NCBI RefSeq assembly: GCF_036503815.1 | Contig: NZ_AP027764.1 | Span: 558,001-622,000 of the forward strand | Source of the DNA: Escherichia coli | GTDB taxonomy: Bacteria > Pseudomonadota > Gammaproteobacteria > Enterobacterales > Enterobacteriaceae | Direction of reading: 5' to 3' | DNA length: 64,000 bases | Program-made: the position numbers and the translations under genes | The notes under the pieces: model-generated | Databases searched by the model: none | What the model saw: the letters and a program-made list of their open reading frames with translations, nothing else | What the model was told of the DNA's origin: nothing | In this document: positions 31,850 to 39,522 of the stretch, in pieces | How positions within the stretch are numbered: the stretch's first letter is position 1 | How the letters are laid out: every line of letters starts with the position of its first letter

Positions 31850-33019
31850 TCAGGAAGTTTCTCTTGCTGTCACTACGCCATTTTGCGCAGCCCACAGATT
31901 CACATCTTCCTTACGAATGGCGGCGGCCATCATGCCGGGGAATAAATCAGGGGTACAGGCAAAGGAGGGAATACCCATGGCGGCGAGTTTTCCTGCCAGT
32001 GACCGGTCGTAAAACGGTGCGCCTTCGTCGCTTAAGGCCAGCAGGGTAACCACCTGTACGCCGGACTGAATCAACTCACTGGCGCGTTGCAACAGATTGC
32101 GTTCCACACCACCTTCGTAGAGGTCGGAAATCAGCACCAGAATGGTATTACGCGGATCGCGAATCAAAGACTGGCAGTAACCTACCGCGCGGTTGATGTC
32201 GGTGCCGCCGCCCAGCTGCACGCCAAACAGCAGCTCTACCGGATCGTCGAGCTTCTCTGTCATATCAACCACTGCGGTGTCGAAAACCACCAGATGCGTT
32301 TTTACCGCCGGGAGCGATGCCATTACTGCGCCAAAAATACTGGAATAGACCACCGAGGAGGCCATCGACCCACTCTGGTCGATACATAAAATGATCTCCT
32401 TTTGCGTGCGTTGAGACTTGCGCCCGTAGCCGATTAACGTTTCAGGAACAATACTTTTGTACTCTTCCTGCCAGTGGCGCAGGTTGGCGCGAATGGTGCG
32501 CTGCCAGTCAATTTCCGCGTGGCGCGGGCGACGATTACGTACCGCACGATTAAGAGCGCCGCTTACCGCGCTACGCATTGGCTCTTCAAGCTGTTTCATC
32601 AATTGCTCGACAACTTTACGCACCACAATCCTGGCGGTTTCTTTGGTTTTGGCCGGAATTACGCCATTCAGCGACATCAGCGTGGAGACCAGATGAACAT
32701 CAGGCTGGACGTTTGCCAGCATCTCTGGCTCCAGCAACATACTGTGCAAATTAAGACGTTCAAAGGCGTCTTTTTGCATCACCTGAACCACAGAAGAGGG
32801 GAAATACTGGCGAATATCACCCAGCCAGCGAGCGACTTTGGGTGACGATCCACCCGTGCCGCCGCGTAATCCATGTTTACCGTCTGGCTGATAGAGCGCC
32901 GCCAGCGAGGCATCAATCGCGGATTCTCTGGCATCCAGCGCCACGTTACAGGCATTGTCGGCATCTTCTCCAAGGATCAGACGCCAGCGGCGCAGCCGTT
33001 CCATCTCGTTACTCGACAT
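31850..33019 (-). CDS. VWA (MIDAS) protein of the five-gene accessory operon, YehP-like
   Basis: Function unknown. The 389-residue protein has a helical N-terminal part rich in charged residues and a von Willebrand A domain from about residue 205. The metal-ion-dependent adhesion site is complete: D214-x-S216-x-S218 (DQSGS), Thr273 (GGGTDI) and Asp299 (ISDLYEGG). VWA proteins with MoxR ATPases (ViaA with RavA, NorD with NorQ, CbbO with CbbQ) deliver the ATPase to a target. It resembles E. coli YehP. Last gene of the operon; its start overlaps the upstream gene's stop by 11 bp. No signal peptide, so cytoplasmic. Confidence 0.9.
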   Translation of the reverse strand: MSSNEMERLRRWRLILGEDADNACNVALDARESAIDASLAALYQPDGKHGLRGGTGGSSPKVARWLGDIRQYFPSSVVQVMQKDAFERLNLHSMLLEPEMLANVQPDVHLVSTLMSLNGVIPAKTKETARIVVRKVVEQLMKQLEEPMRSAVSGALNRAVRNRRPRHAEIDWQRTIRANLRHWQEEYKSIVPETLIGYGRKSQRTQKEIILCIDQSGSMASSVVYSSIFGAVMASLPAVKTHLVVFDTAVVDMTEKLDDPVELLFGVQLGGGTDINRAVGYCQSLIRDPRNTILVLISDLYEGGVERNLLQRASELIQSGVQVVTLLALSDEGAPFYDRSLAGKLAAMGIPSFACTPDLFPGMMAAAIRKEDVNLWAAQNGVVTARETS

Positions 33020-35258
33020 GATTTTCCCTTTCGTGTGGTGGCAAAGCCAGAATGCGGCGCAGTAGCGGCAGCATTAACGCGGCACGCTGTTCATCCCATA
33101 TACCGCTGGTCTCTTCTTGCTGCGCGACACGCTCGCCCTGCGCGGCGCGTTCGCCTAACTGGCGGCGTTCCGGGCTGGAAAAACGGCCGAATGTCCGCCG
33201 CAGCATCGGCAGGATCCGGGTGAAGTGATTGTCGTTCAGGCCGCTTAGCCAGGCATCGATCAACTGCCATAATTCGCTATTGTGCAGTAGCACCATCGCG
33301 CTGTCGTTGAGGAAACCTTCCGCCCATGCGGCACTTTCCGCCGGGGGATTGGCTGGCGATAGCGCCAGGTTCATCAGCGTGGTGATCCGTTCTGTCGTTA
33401 ACGTTTGCAGATCAAACAACAGGCGCGTCGCCGTTCCGCGAAGCAGCGCGTGTGCGGTACTGCCCTCTGCCAGCACCATCAACGCCTGCAACCAGCTCGC
33501 CAACAGATCTTCGTTATCCAGCAACCGCAGCGCGGCGTGAGCGTCGATAACTTTTTCTCTCATACTGGCGGCGCTGTCGTCGTTGAGCGCCGAACAGGCA
33601 CCGGGTAGGGCGATGGCGGCGCGCGGGGCGAGGCTCATCAGTACCTGCATTACCATACCAGAGTCGGTCTGGCGCACGTTGCCGTAGCGGACAATCGCCA
33701 CCAGCGGTGCCAGGGCTTCCAGCAACTGTTCGATATTGCCCTGAGTGGCAGCCAGTGATTCCAGTGTATTGGCGATGGGGGCAATCGCGGCCTGTAAATC
33801 GGCCAGTAGCACTTGTTGGATAAGCTTTGCCAGTTCCGGCAGCGTGCTGGCGTATTGCGCCCTCACAATGGCATAGCGGGAGCTGGCCTGCTCAATGCTG
33901 TTACCCCAACGGCTGGCGGTAATGATGTTCATTGCCAGTGCCGGTTCCCAGCGCAGCGACCAGATTTCGTGGAACGTCCCTTTGCTGTTATTTCCTTGTC
34001 CAGCCAGACGGCCCCAGGAAATGTCGAGTAAGGTCAGGCGATGCAGTAAATGGCTACGCGCCAGATCGCCGGGTTTGCGCAGATCAAGATCCAGCACTTT
34101 TTCGCTGGCTTCTGCCTTCAGGCGCAGCGTTTTTTGCTGTTGCGTAATGTCGCGTTGGAGCGGCACGACGGGCGTATCATCCGGTACGCTTCCCAGCGCG
34201 TCGCCGACAATTAACTTCTGGCGAATCATCTGCATTGGCGCGCTTTCGCCCATACACACTACGGTTTGCAGCGCTTCGCAAAGTTCGTCAAGCCCCGGCT
34301 GCGGGTGATGGCGCATAATCGCCAGCGTCTGCGCCAGCCGCGCCGCTTCGATAATGTGGGCGCTGGAACAGTCGAGATCGGCTTCGCGAAACAGCCTTGC
34401 CGCGCGTGACAGCCAGCCGATATCGCGGTGAGAAGCGCCCTGATAACGCCACAGATGATCGTACCATTCCGGTGACACCACCCCTGCGCCATAACCGCTG
34501 GCGCGGCTTAACGCCTCGTAGCTCCAGGGCGTCCAGGCTGCCGCGACCTTGCACTTCGGCAAATTTTTCAGCAGTTCGTTATCATTCTTTGCGGGCGGCA
34601 GGTTTTCCAGCGCCGAAACGTGCCACGCACCGCAGACTACCGCGATGCGCGAGAAGCCCTCTTTTTTCGCCTGACGTAGCGTCTTGCGCATATACGCTTC
34701 ACGCAGTTGATCTCTGGCTGAGTTTCGGGCTTCGGGAGTTGCCTGGCGTAGGGCAATCATCGCCTCGCGAATCGCCTCGAACAGAGACAAATCATCTTCG
34801 CGTTCCTCTACTCTGTGGCTCCACCAGCTTTCCCCATCGGTGTAACCGGCGGCGCGGCCCAGCCAGTCCAGCGGATCGCCGTCGGGACTGGCTTCAACGG
34901 CATCATCGTCATCGCTCTCTTTTTCGTCATCAAGCGCGAACTGATGACTGATGGGCAAGTCCATAAAGCGCACGGCGATATTTTGCTCAAAACCATAGCG
35001 CAGCGCCTGCCATTCCGGGGAGAACGCCGCAAAGGGGTAAAACGCGGCGTGATGTGAGTCGTCCGGGACATAAATCAGTAGCGCGACCGGCGGTTGCATC
35101 TGTTCATGCTGCATGAAAGGCAGGATGGATTCGCCGTCGGGCGGCCCTTCCACCAGCAGGCAGTCGGGCTGTAGCGTCTCCAGCGCCTTTCGCAGGCTGC
35201 GCGCGCAGCCAGGGCCATGGTGACGGATGCCAAACAAATGAACGGTTTGTTCAGTCAT
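33009..35258 (-). CDS. DUF5682 protein (YehM-like), putative TraB/ChaN-type hydrolase fold
   Basis: Function unknown. The 749-residue cytoplasmic protein opens with a strand and GIRHHGPG (His13, His14), then LLVEGPPD (Glu37), FMDLP (Asp100) and VVCGAWHVSAL (His213). The same order of GxxH, E and GxxH motifs is seen in TraB/TIKI and ChaN/erythromycin-esterase-like metal-dependent enzymes; assignment to that fold is my inference. The remaining 500 residues are helical with many Leu/Ala and no recognisable motif. E. coli YehM has the same GIRHH and VVCGGWH motifs. It starts 17 bp after the ATPase gene and overlaps the VWA gene. Confidence 0.88.
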   Translation of the reverse strand: MTEQTVHLFGIRHHGPGCARSLRKALETLQPDCLLVEGPPDGESILPFMQHEQMQPPVALLIYVPDDSHHAAFYPFAAFSPEWQALRYGFEQNIAVRFMDLPISHQFALDDEKESDDDDAVEASPDGDPLDWLGRAAGYTDGESWWSHRVEEREDDLSLFEAIREAMIALRQATPEARNSARDQLREAYMRKTLRQAKKEGFSRIAVVCGAWHVSALENLPPAKNDNELLKNLPKCKVAAAWTPWSYEALSRASGYGAGVVSPEWYDHLWRYQGASHRDIGWLSRAARLFREADLDCSSAHIIEAARLAQTLAIMRHHPQPGLDELCEALQTVVCMGESAPMQMIRQKLIVGDALGSVPDDTPVVPLQRDITQQQKTLRLKAEASEKVLDLDLRKPGDLARSHLLHRLTLLDISWGRLAGQGNNSKGTFHEIWSLRWEPALAMNIITASRWGNSIEQASSRYAIVRAQYASTLPELAKLIQQVLLADLQAAIAPIANTLESLAATQGNIEQLLEALAPLVAIVRYGNVRQTDSGMVMQVLMSLAPRAAIALPGACSALNDDSAASMREKVIDAHAALRLLDNEDLLASWLQALMVLAEGSTAHALLRGTATRLLFDLQTLTTERITTLMNLALSPANPPAESAAWAEGFLNDSAMVLLHNSELWQLIDAWLSGLNDNHFTRILPMLRRTFGRFSSPERRQLGERAAQGERVAQQEETSGIWDEQRAALMLPLLRRILALPPHERENHVE

Positions 35259-35275
35259 AGTGGTTGCCTTGCTGA

Positions 35276-36370
35276 TTACACAATTTCGCGGCAGGCGCGA
35301 TAGAGATCGTTCCAGTCGCTGCGCTCTTTGACGATAGTTTCCAGATATTCACGCCATACCACGTCGTCCTGCACGGGATCTTTTACCACCGCGCCGATAA
35401 GGCTTGCGGCGATATCCCGCGGATGCAGCACGCCGTCGCCAAAATGGCCCGCCAGCGCCATACCGTTGTTGATAACGGAGATCGCCTCCGCGGTGCTGAG
35501 AGTACTGGTTGGCGACTTAATTTTCGTTTTGCCGTCAACCGTCAGGCCGTTTCGCAGTTCGCGGAAGATTTGCACGACTCGCTGGATCTCTTTAAGCGCT
35601 GGCGGTTCGGCAGGAAGTGCCAGCGCCTGACCCAGTTCGGCGACGCGGCGAGTGACAATGTTAATCTCTTCTTCTTCGCTGGCGGGTACGGGCAAAATGA
35701 CCGTGTTGAAACGACGTTTAAGCGCGGAAGAAAGCTCGTTAACGCCTTTATCCCGGTTGTTGGCGGTGGCGATAACGTTAAAGCCGCGCGTCGCCTGGAC
35801 CTCTTCATTCAGTTCGGGGATAGGCAGCGTTTTTTCCGACAGGATCGTGATCAGCGTGTCCTGAACATCAGCAGGAATACGCGTCAGCTCTTCTACGCGT
35901 GCAATCTGCCCGCGCGCCATCGCCCGCATCAACGGACTTTCTACCAGCGCCAAACGTGACGGACCTTTAGAGAGCAACTCCGCGTAGTTCCAGCCATAAC
36001 GCATTTGTTCTTCACCGGTGCCTGCGGTGCCCTGAATAATTAACGTTGAGTCGCCGCTGATGGCAGCCGCCAGATGTTCAGATACCCAGGATTTCGCAGT
36101 GCCGGGTACGCCATGCAACAGCAGTGCGCGATCGGTTGCCAGCGTGGCAACGGCGGTTTCGATAATCCGCCGGTTGCCGATATATTTCGGCGTGACCTCA
36201 AAGCCATTTTCCAGCTGCCCGCCCAACAGATAGGTGGCGACGGACCATGGAGAAATGGCCCAGTTTTCCGGGCGCGGATGAGTATCGTTTTTTTGCAGCT
36301 CATCCAGTTCTTCAGCAAATTGTTGTTCAGCATGTCGGCGTAAAACGGCGGCAGTAGCGGTAGCATTCAT
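35276..36370 (-). CDS. MoxR-type AAA+ ATPase of the accessory operon, YehL-like
   Basis: AAA+ ATPase of the MoxR group (364 aa), probably a ring that remodels a target chosen by the VWA partner. Walker A is GVPGTAKS (residues 87-94, Lys93), the Walker B position reads IARVEEL (about 156-162) with Glu in place of the usual Asp-Glu pair, sensor 1 is NVIATANN (Asn204-Asn205) and an Arg finger candidate lies in LKRRF (219-220). The ATG overlaps the stop of the upstream gene (ATGA). It resembles E. coli YehL. Confidence 0.93.
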   Translation of the reverse strand: MNATATAAVLRRHAEQQFAEELDELQKNDTHPRPENWAISPWSVATYLLGGQLENGFEVTPKYIGNRRIIETAVATLATDRALLLHGVPGTAKSWVSEHLAAAISGDSTLIIQGTAGTGEEQMRYGWNYAELLSKGPSRLALVESPLMRAMARGQIARVEELTRIPADVQDTLITILSEKTLPIPELNEEVQATRGFNVIATANNRDKGVNELSSALKRRFNTVILPVPASEEEEINIVTRRVAELGQALALPAEPPALKEIQRVVQIFRELRNGLTVDGKTKIKSPTSTLSTAEAISVINNGMALAGHFGDGVLHPRDIAASLIGAVVKDPVQDDVVWREYLETIVKERSDWNDLYRACREIV

Positions 36371-37971
36371 AAAGTGGTTTCTCCGACAAAAAGCGAATTA
36401 AGTTGAATTCGGTGCGCCAGCGCGGCGCTCAGGGCAGTAAAGGCTGCCTCGCAATAAGGCGTTTGTTGTGCGTCGTGCGGCCACTTGTCAATGACATCAT
36501 TGAGGACTTCGGGGGCCAGCAGGCAGGCGAAATCACTCATCACATGGCGCAGGGCGTAGTCAAAGCGCGCGGAATCATGTTTCACCCAACGGTGCAGCTC
36601 CGTGACCATTTGCTGGCTCAGGCGCAGGCTAAAGAGCGACGCATCAAGCGGTAACAGGCTGATGTAGCGATGTAAATGTTCGCCGCCCACCACTGAGAAC
36701 AATGACCGTAACATCGGCTCGTGTTCTTCTACAGGCAGACATTGCAAAAGCTCAAAGGCGTTAATCTTCACGCCGGCAGGGTAATGAATGCTCATTCCGA
36801 CGGGCAGCATGGCGAGAAACGCCTGCGCCCACTGCGGATTTTTTTCGCGCAGTACGGCGTGATACCAGGCGCGCAGTAGCGCCTCCTGCCAGTCGGTTTT
36901 CCCGGCCCAGCGCAGCAGTTCAACGGGGGTAGCCTGCAGTTGCGTTTGCCACCAGTCGAGCGGAACCGCTGCAACTATCTGATACAGCCACCATGAGCGC
37001 TGGCCCAACTTTTCGCCTTTGGGCTTAGTTTCTTCCAGCGCATCGGCCTTCCACTCTGGCAGGAAAGCCTCCGGGGCATCAAGGGCGACGCGCAGCATTT
37101 TTTCTCCGCGCAGTAAACCTTTTCGCCGCGCAAGCCAGCTCTCAGGATCGGGGGAGGAATTGAGCAGCGGCGCTAACCTGGACTTCATGCGCCAGACCCA
37201 GGCGCTTTCTGGCAGACAAAGCAGTAATCGTACCGCAGTTTGCCGCACCTCTTTGCTGCGATCGGATAATGTCTGTTCCAGAAAGGCTTCGTCGTGTTGG
37301 GAGATCCCCACTTCCAGCACAGCCAGCAGCTGTGCGCGTTCACGGGCATCCAGCGAACTCATCTCCTGCGCCAGCCGATCGCGACCCTGTTCCGGGGCGC
37401 GAATGCGCATTTGCGTCAGATATTGCAGACGCTGTTCGGACGTGCCGTGCAGCCACATTTCTTCATCCAGCGGAGCGTCAACGGAGGCAAGAAAATAGCG
37501 CCAGTCGGCGTTAATTTGCGCCAGCCAGCGCCCGCGAGCGCCGAGGACATTGGGCAGAATGCCGCGTATTGATGGATTTTGTACGCCGTAATTCAGCAGT
37601 GCCGGTAACAGCAGGGGCGGAGAAAGAAGCTGACGCTGGACCAGGTGATCAAGCGCTGACCACAGTAAACGCGGCGGCCCTTCTGCCAGCAGCAGATGCA
37701 GCAGACCTGCAAAAGCCGGATTGTTTATTGTCTGCGCATTTTCTTCGCCCATTTCCGGTAGCGGTGCGGGGTCAATCGCCTGCGGCACCCAGCCAGCCAG
37801 ATGGCAGAGCGCCAGAACGCCCGCCGAGCGCAGTAGCTGTTGCTCTGCGGATGTGTTATTCGCCAGTTCAGACAGTAACAGCCCAATCTCACTTTGCGAC
37901 GCCGACGGTGTAAACGCTTTTTTGTCTGTGCCGAGTAGCGCTGTGCGGGTTAAATTTTGCCATTCGTTCAT
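36367..37971 (-). CDS. DUF5691-type HEAT-like protein of the accessory operon
   Basis: Function unknown. The 534-residue protein is Leu/Ala-rich and almost wholly helical; the stretch LSDRSKEVRQTAVRLLLCLP looks like a HEAT-type repeat unit, suggesting a protein-binding solenoid. The family label DUF5691 is assigned from its size, the N-terminal MNEWQNLTRTALLGTD and its place between a SWIM gene and a MoxR gene; it was not searched. I chose the ATG at 37971 because it overlaps the SWIM stop as ATGA; an ATG seven codons upstream is inside that gene. The stop overlaps the ATPase start, also as ATGA. Confidence 0.85.
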   Translation of the reverse strand: MNEWQNLTRTALLGTDKKAFTPSASQSEIGLLLSELANNTSAEQQLLRSAGVLALCHLAGWVPQAIDPAPLPEMGEENAQTINNPAFAGLLHLLLAEGPPRLLWSALDHLVQRQLLSPPLLLPALLNYGVQNPSIRGILPNVLGARGRWLAQINADWRYFLASVDAPLDEEMWLHGTSEQRLQYLTQMRIRAPEQGRDRLAQEMSSLDARERAQLLAVLEVGISQHDEAFLEQTLSDRSKEVRQTAVRLLLCLPESAWVWRMKSRLAPLLNSSPDPESWLARRKGLLRGEKMLRVALDAPEAFLPEWKADALEETKPKGEKLGQRSWWLYQIVAAVPLDWWQTQLQATPVELLRWAGKTDWQEALLRAWYHAVLREKNPQWAQAFLAMLPVGMSIHYPAGVKINAFELLQCLPVEEHEPMLRSLFSVVGGEHLHRYISLLPLDASLFSLRLSQQMVTELHRWVKHDSARFDYALRHVMSDFACLLAPEVLNDVIDKWPHDAQQTPYCEAAFTALSAALAHRIQLNSLFVGETTL

Positions 37972-39290
37972 TGTGCGCCTCCGGTTGCCCAAATGACGCT
38001 ACCGGCAAGCCAGGCGCTACAGGGCGTCAGCTGCTGACCATCCCATTCCCCCATTAGCATAAACGGCGCGCCGCCGCTGGCCGCCAGTAACCGCCAACCC
38101 TCGTCCGACGACAGGTGCGTCGGTAAGTGCTGGCCCTGTGTCGAGACGAATCGCCAGCCGCTCTCGTGCGGGTAAATCAATATTTCGCTTACTCGCAGCG
38201 GCAGAGGCCATTGCCAGGGATTCGCGCTAAGCCGCTGCGCCATGTCATGCAGCGCGTCCGGGAGGGGTAATTCTGCAAGCGGGAATCTTTCACCGCGGGT
38301 AAACGGCTCCACAACCCGCGCCCGTAGCGGTGATGTGCCAGGGAAAAAGGTGAGTGCTCCCTGGCAGACCTGCCCGGTGATAAAGTGCCGGGGAAAGTTT
38401 TTCCCACCGTGTGAATAGTTCAGCAGTAGCGCGGTGCGGTGGCTCTTTTCTCCGTACAGCCAGACCCGGCGTCGCCACAGATTATTCTCTTCTTGCGCGC
38501 TTTGGCCTAAGACCTGCCAGTTATCAAGGCAGGTTAGTCCGTCAGCGATGTCATGTTTATCCGGGGTTATTCCCAATGCTGCATGGAGATCGCTAAGTTG
38601 TGCCGGGGATAACATTTGTTGCTGGCGCCAGGCGTCAATAATCAGCTGTAGCTGCCCCAGTTCTTTGCACAGGCTCGATGGCCATACCTCGGCGGTAGTA
38701 AAAAGAGTGGTCAGATTGTTCAGGCGAGCGGCAATTCCCGGTAGTTGAGCGTCGACCATGCGGGCGGCGATCCCGGCAAAAGGCAACTGTTGTGCAGAGA
38801 TCTGCGCCAGACCGTGGCGGATCAGGTCGTGCATCCACTGTTCGAGGAAATCCAGCCCCGCCGTCATTTTTTGGTTGCGTGCCGCTTCCCGTTTGGCGGC
38901 AGCCTGCGGGTCGGCAGCTTTTGCCTCAGCCTGCTCTTTCTTCTCTTCTTTGCGAACCGCTCGCTGCTGGCGCGAGGTTAGCCACTCGCTTACCCATTCC
39001 GGCGGCTCGCCAGCGGTGAAACTTGCGGTGTGTTGCACCTGGAGCAAAAGCAACGCAAGGCTATGTTTACAGGGGAATTTACGGCTGGGGCAGGAACATT
39101 TACAGGCCAGATCCTGCCTGTCGACCCGTACCTGATAAGGGCGGGAGCCGCTGCCTTTACATTCTCCCCAGAACGCGGTCTCGCTATATCCCAGCGTCGG
39201 CCATTTTGCGGGGGCAACCAGGCCACGAGCCGCTTTAACCGAGGCGTCATCGGGCGCTAGGGCTTGCACTGATTCAACGGTCAGTTCCAT
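37968..39290 (-). CDS. SWIM zinc-finger protein, first gene of the accessory operon
   Basis: Function unknown. The 440-residue protein has a SWIM motif near the N terminus: C65-x-C67-x6-C74-x-H76 (CSCPSRKFPCKH), with another Cys at 63. SWIM domains bind zinc and mediate DNA or protein contact. A charged, Lys/Glu/Ala-rich, probably coiled-coil segment follows (about residues 108-145), then a helical region and a beta-rich C-terminal part. E. coli YehQ is the SWIM protein of the related yehLMPQ set. It begins the operon 232 bp from gltD, in the same direction. Confidence 0.9.
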   Translation of the reverse strand: MELTVESVQALAPDDASVKAARGLVAPAKWPTLGYSETAFWGECKGSGSRPYQVRVDRQDLACKCSCPSRKFPCKHSLALLLLQVQHTASFTAGEPPEWVSEWLTSRQQRAVRKEEKKEQAEAKAADPQAAAKREAARNQKMTAGLDFLEQWMHDLIRHGLAQISAQQLPFAGIAARMVDAQLPGIAARLNNLTTLFTTAEVWPSSLCKELGQLQLIIDAWRQQQMLSPAQLSDLHAALGITPDKHDIADGLTCLDNWQVLGQSAQEENNLWRRRVWLYGEKSHRTALLLNYSHGGKNFPRHFITGQVCQGALTFFPGTSPLRARVVEPFTRGERFPLAELPLPDALHDMAQRLSANPWQWPLPLRVSEILIYPHESGWRFVSTQGQHLPTHLSSDEGWRLLAASGGAPFMLMGEWDGQQLTPCSAWLAGSVIWATGGAQ

Positions 39291-39522
39291 TACAATTCTC
39301 TATTGGCGTGGGGAAATCGATGGGGTCAAGGAGGCGTTAAGCAAAGCAGGAGGAGACTGTTTTCCGTAACAGCGTATTGCGCGTCCATCGCAAATTTGTA
39401 GTGAGTATAGCGGGCGGTAAATTCAGGAAACAATGGCGGATAGCGGAAAGTGTAGTTTTTCGGAAAAAGATAACTTTATCCCGTGTAACCCGTTTTAAGC
39501 GGGCTACACGGGAGGTTGCAAT
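39291..39522. other. Gap between gltD and the accessory operon
   Basis: 232 bp without a gene. It contains the stem-loop after gltD and an AT-rich part that probably holds the accessory operon promoter. I see no remnant of gltF, mobile-element end or tRNA-like sequence here. Confidence 0.6.
39480..39512 (-). terminator. Long hairpin downstream of gltD
   Basis: CCCGTGTAaCCCG-ttttaag-CGGGcTACACGGG gives a 13-bp stem with one mismatch, 11 bp after the gltD stop. The following bases on the - strand (ATAAAGTTATCTTTTT) contain only a distant T-run. Confidence 0.65.

Noticed and set aside
32474..32845. Open frames antisense to the VWA and DUF5682 genes
   Set aside because: They lie wholly opposite well-supported genes in GC-rich sequence, where chance open frames are expected, and show no domain or ribosome-binding site.
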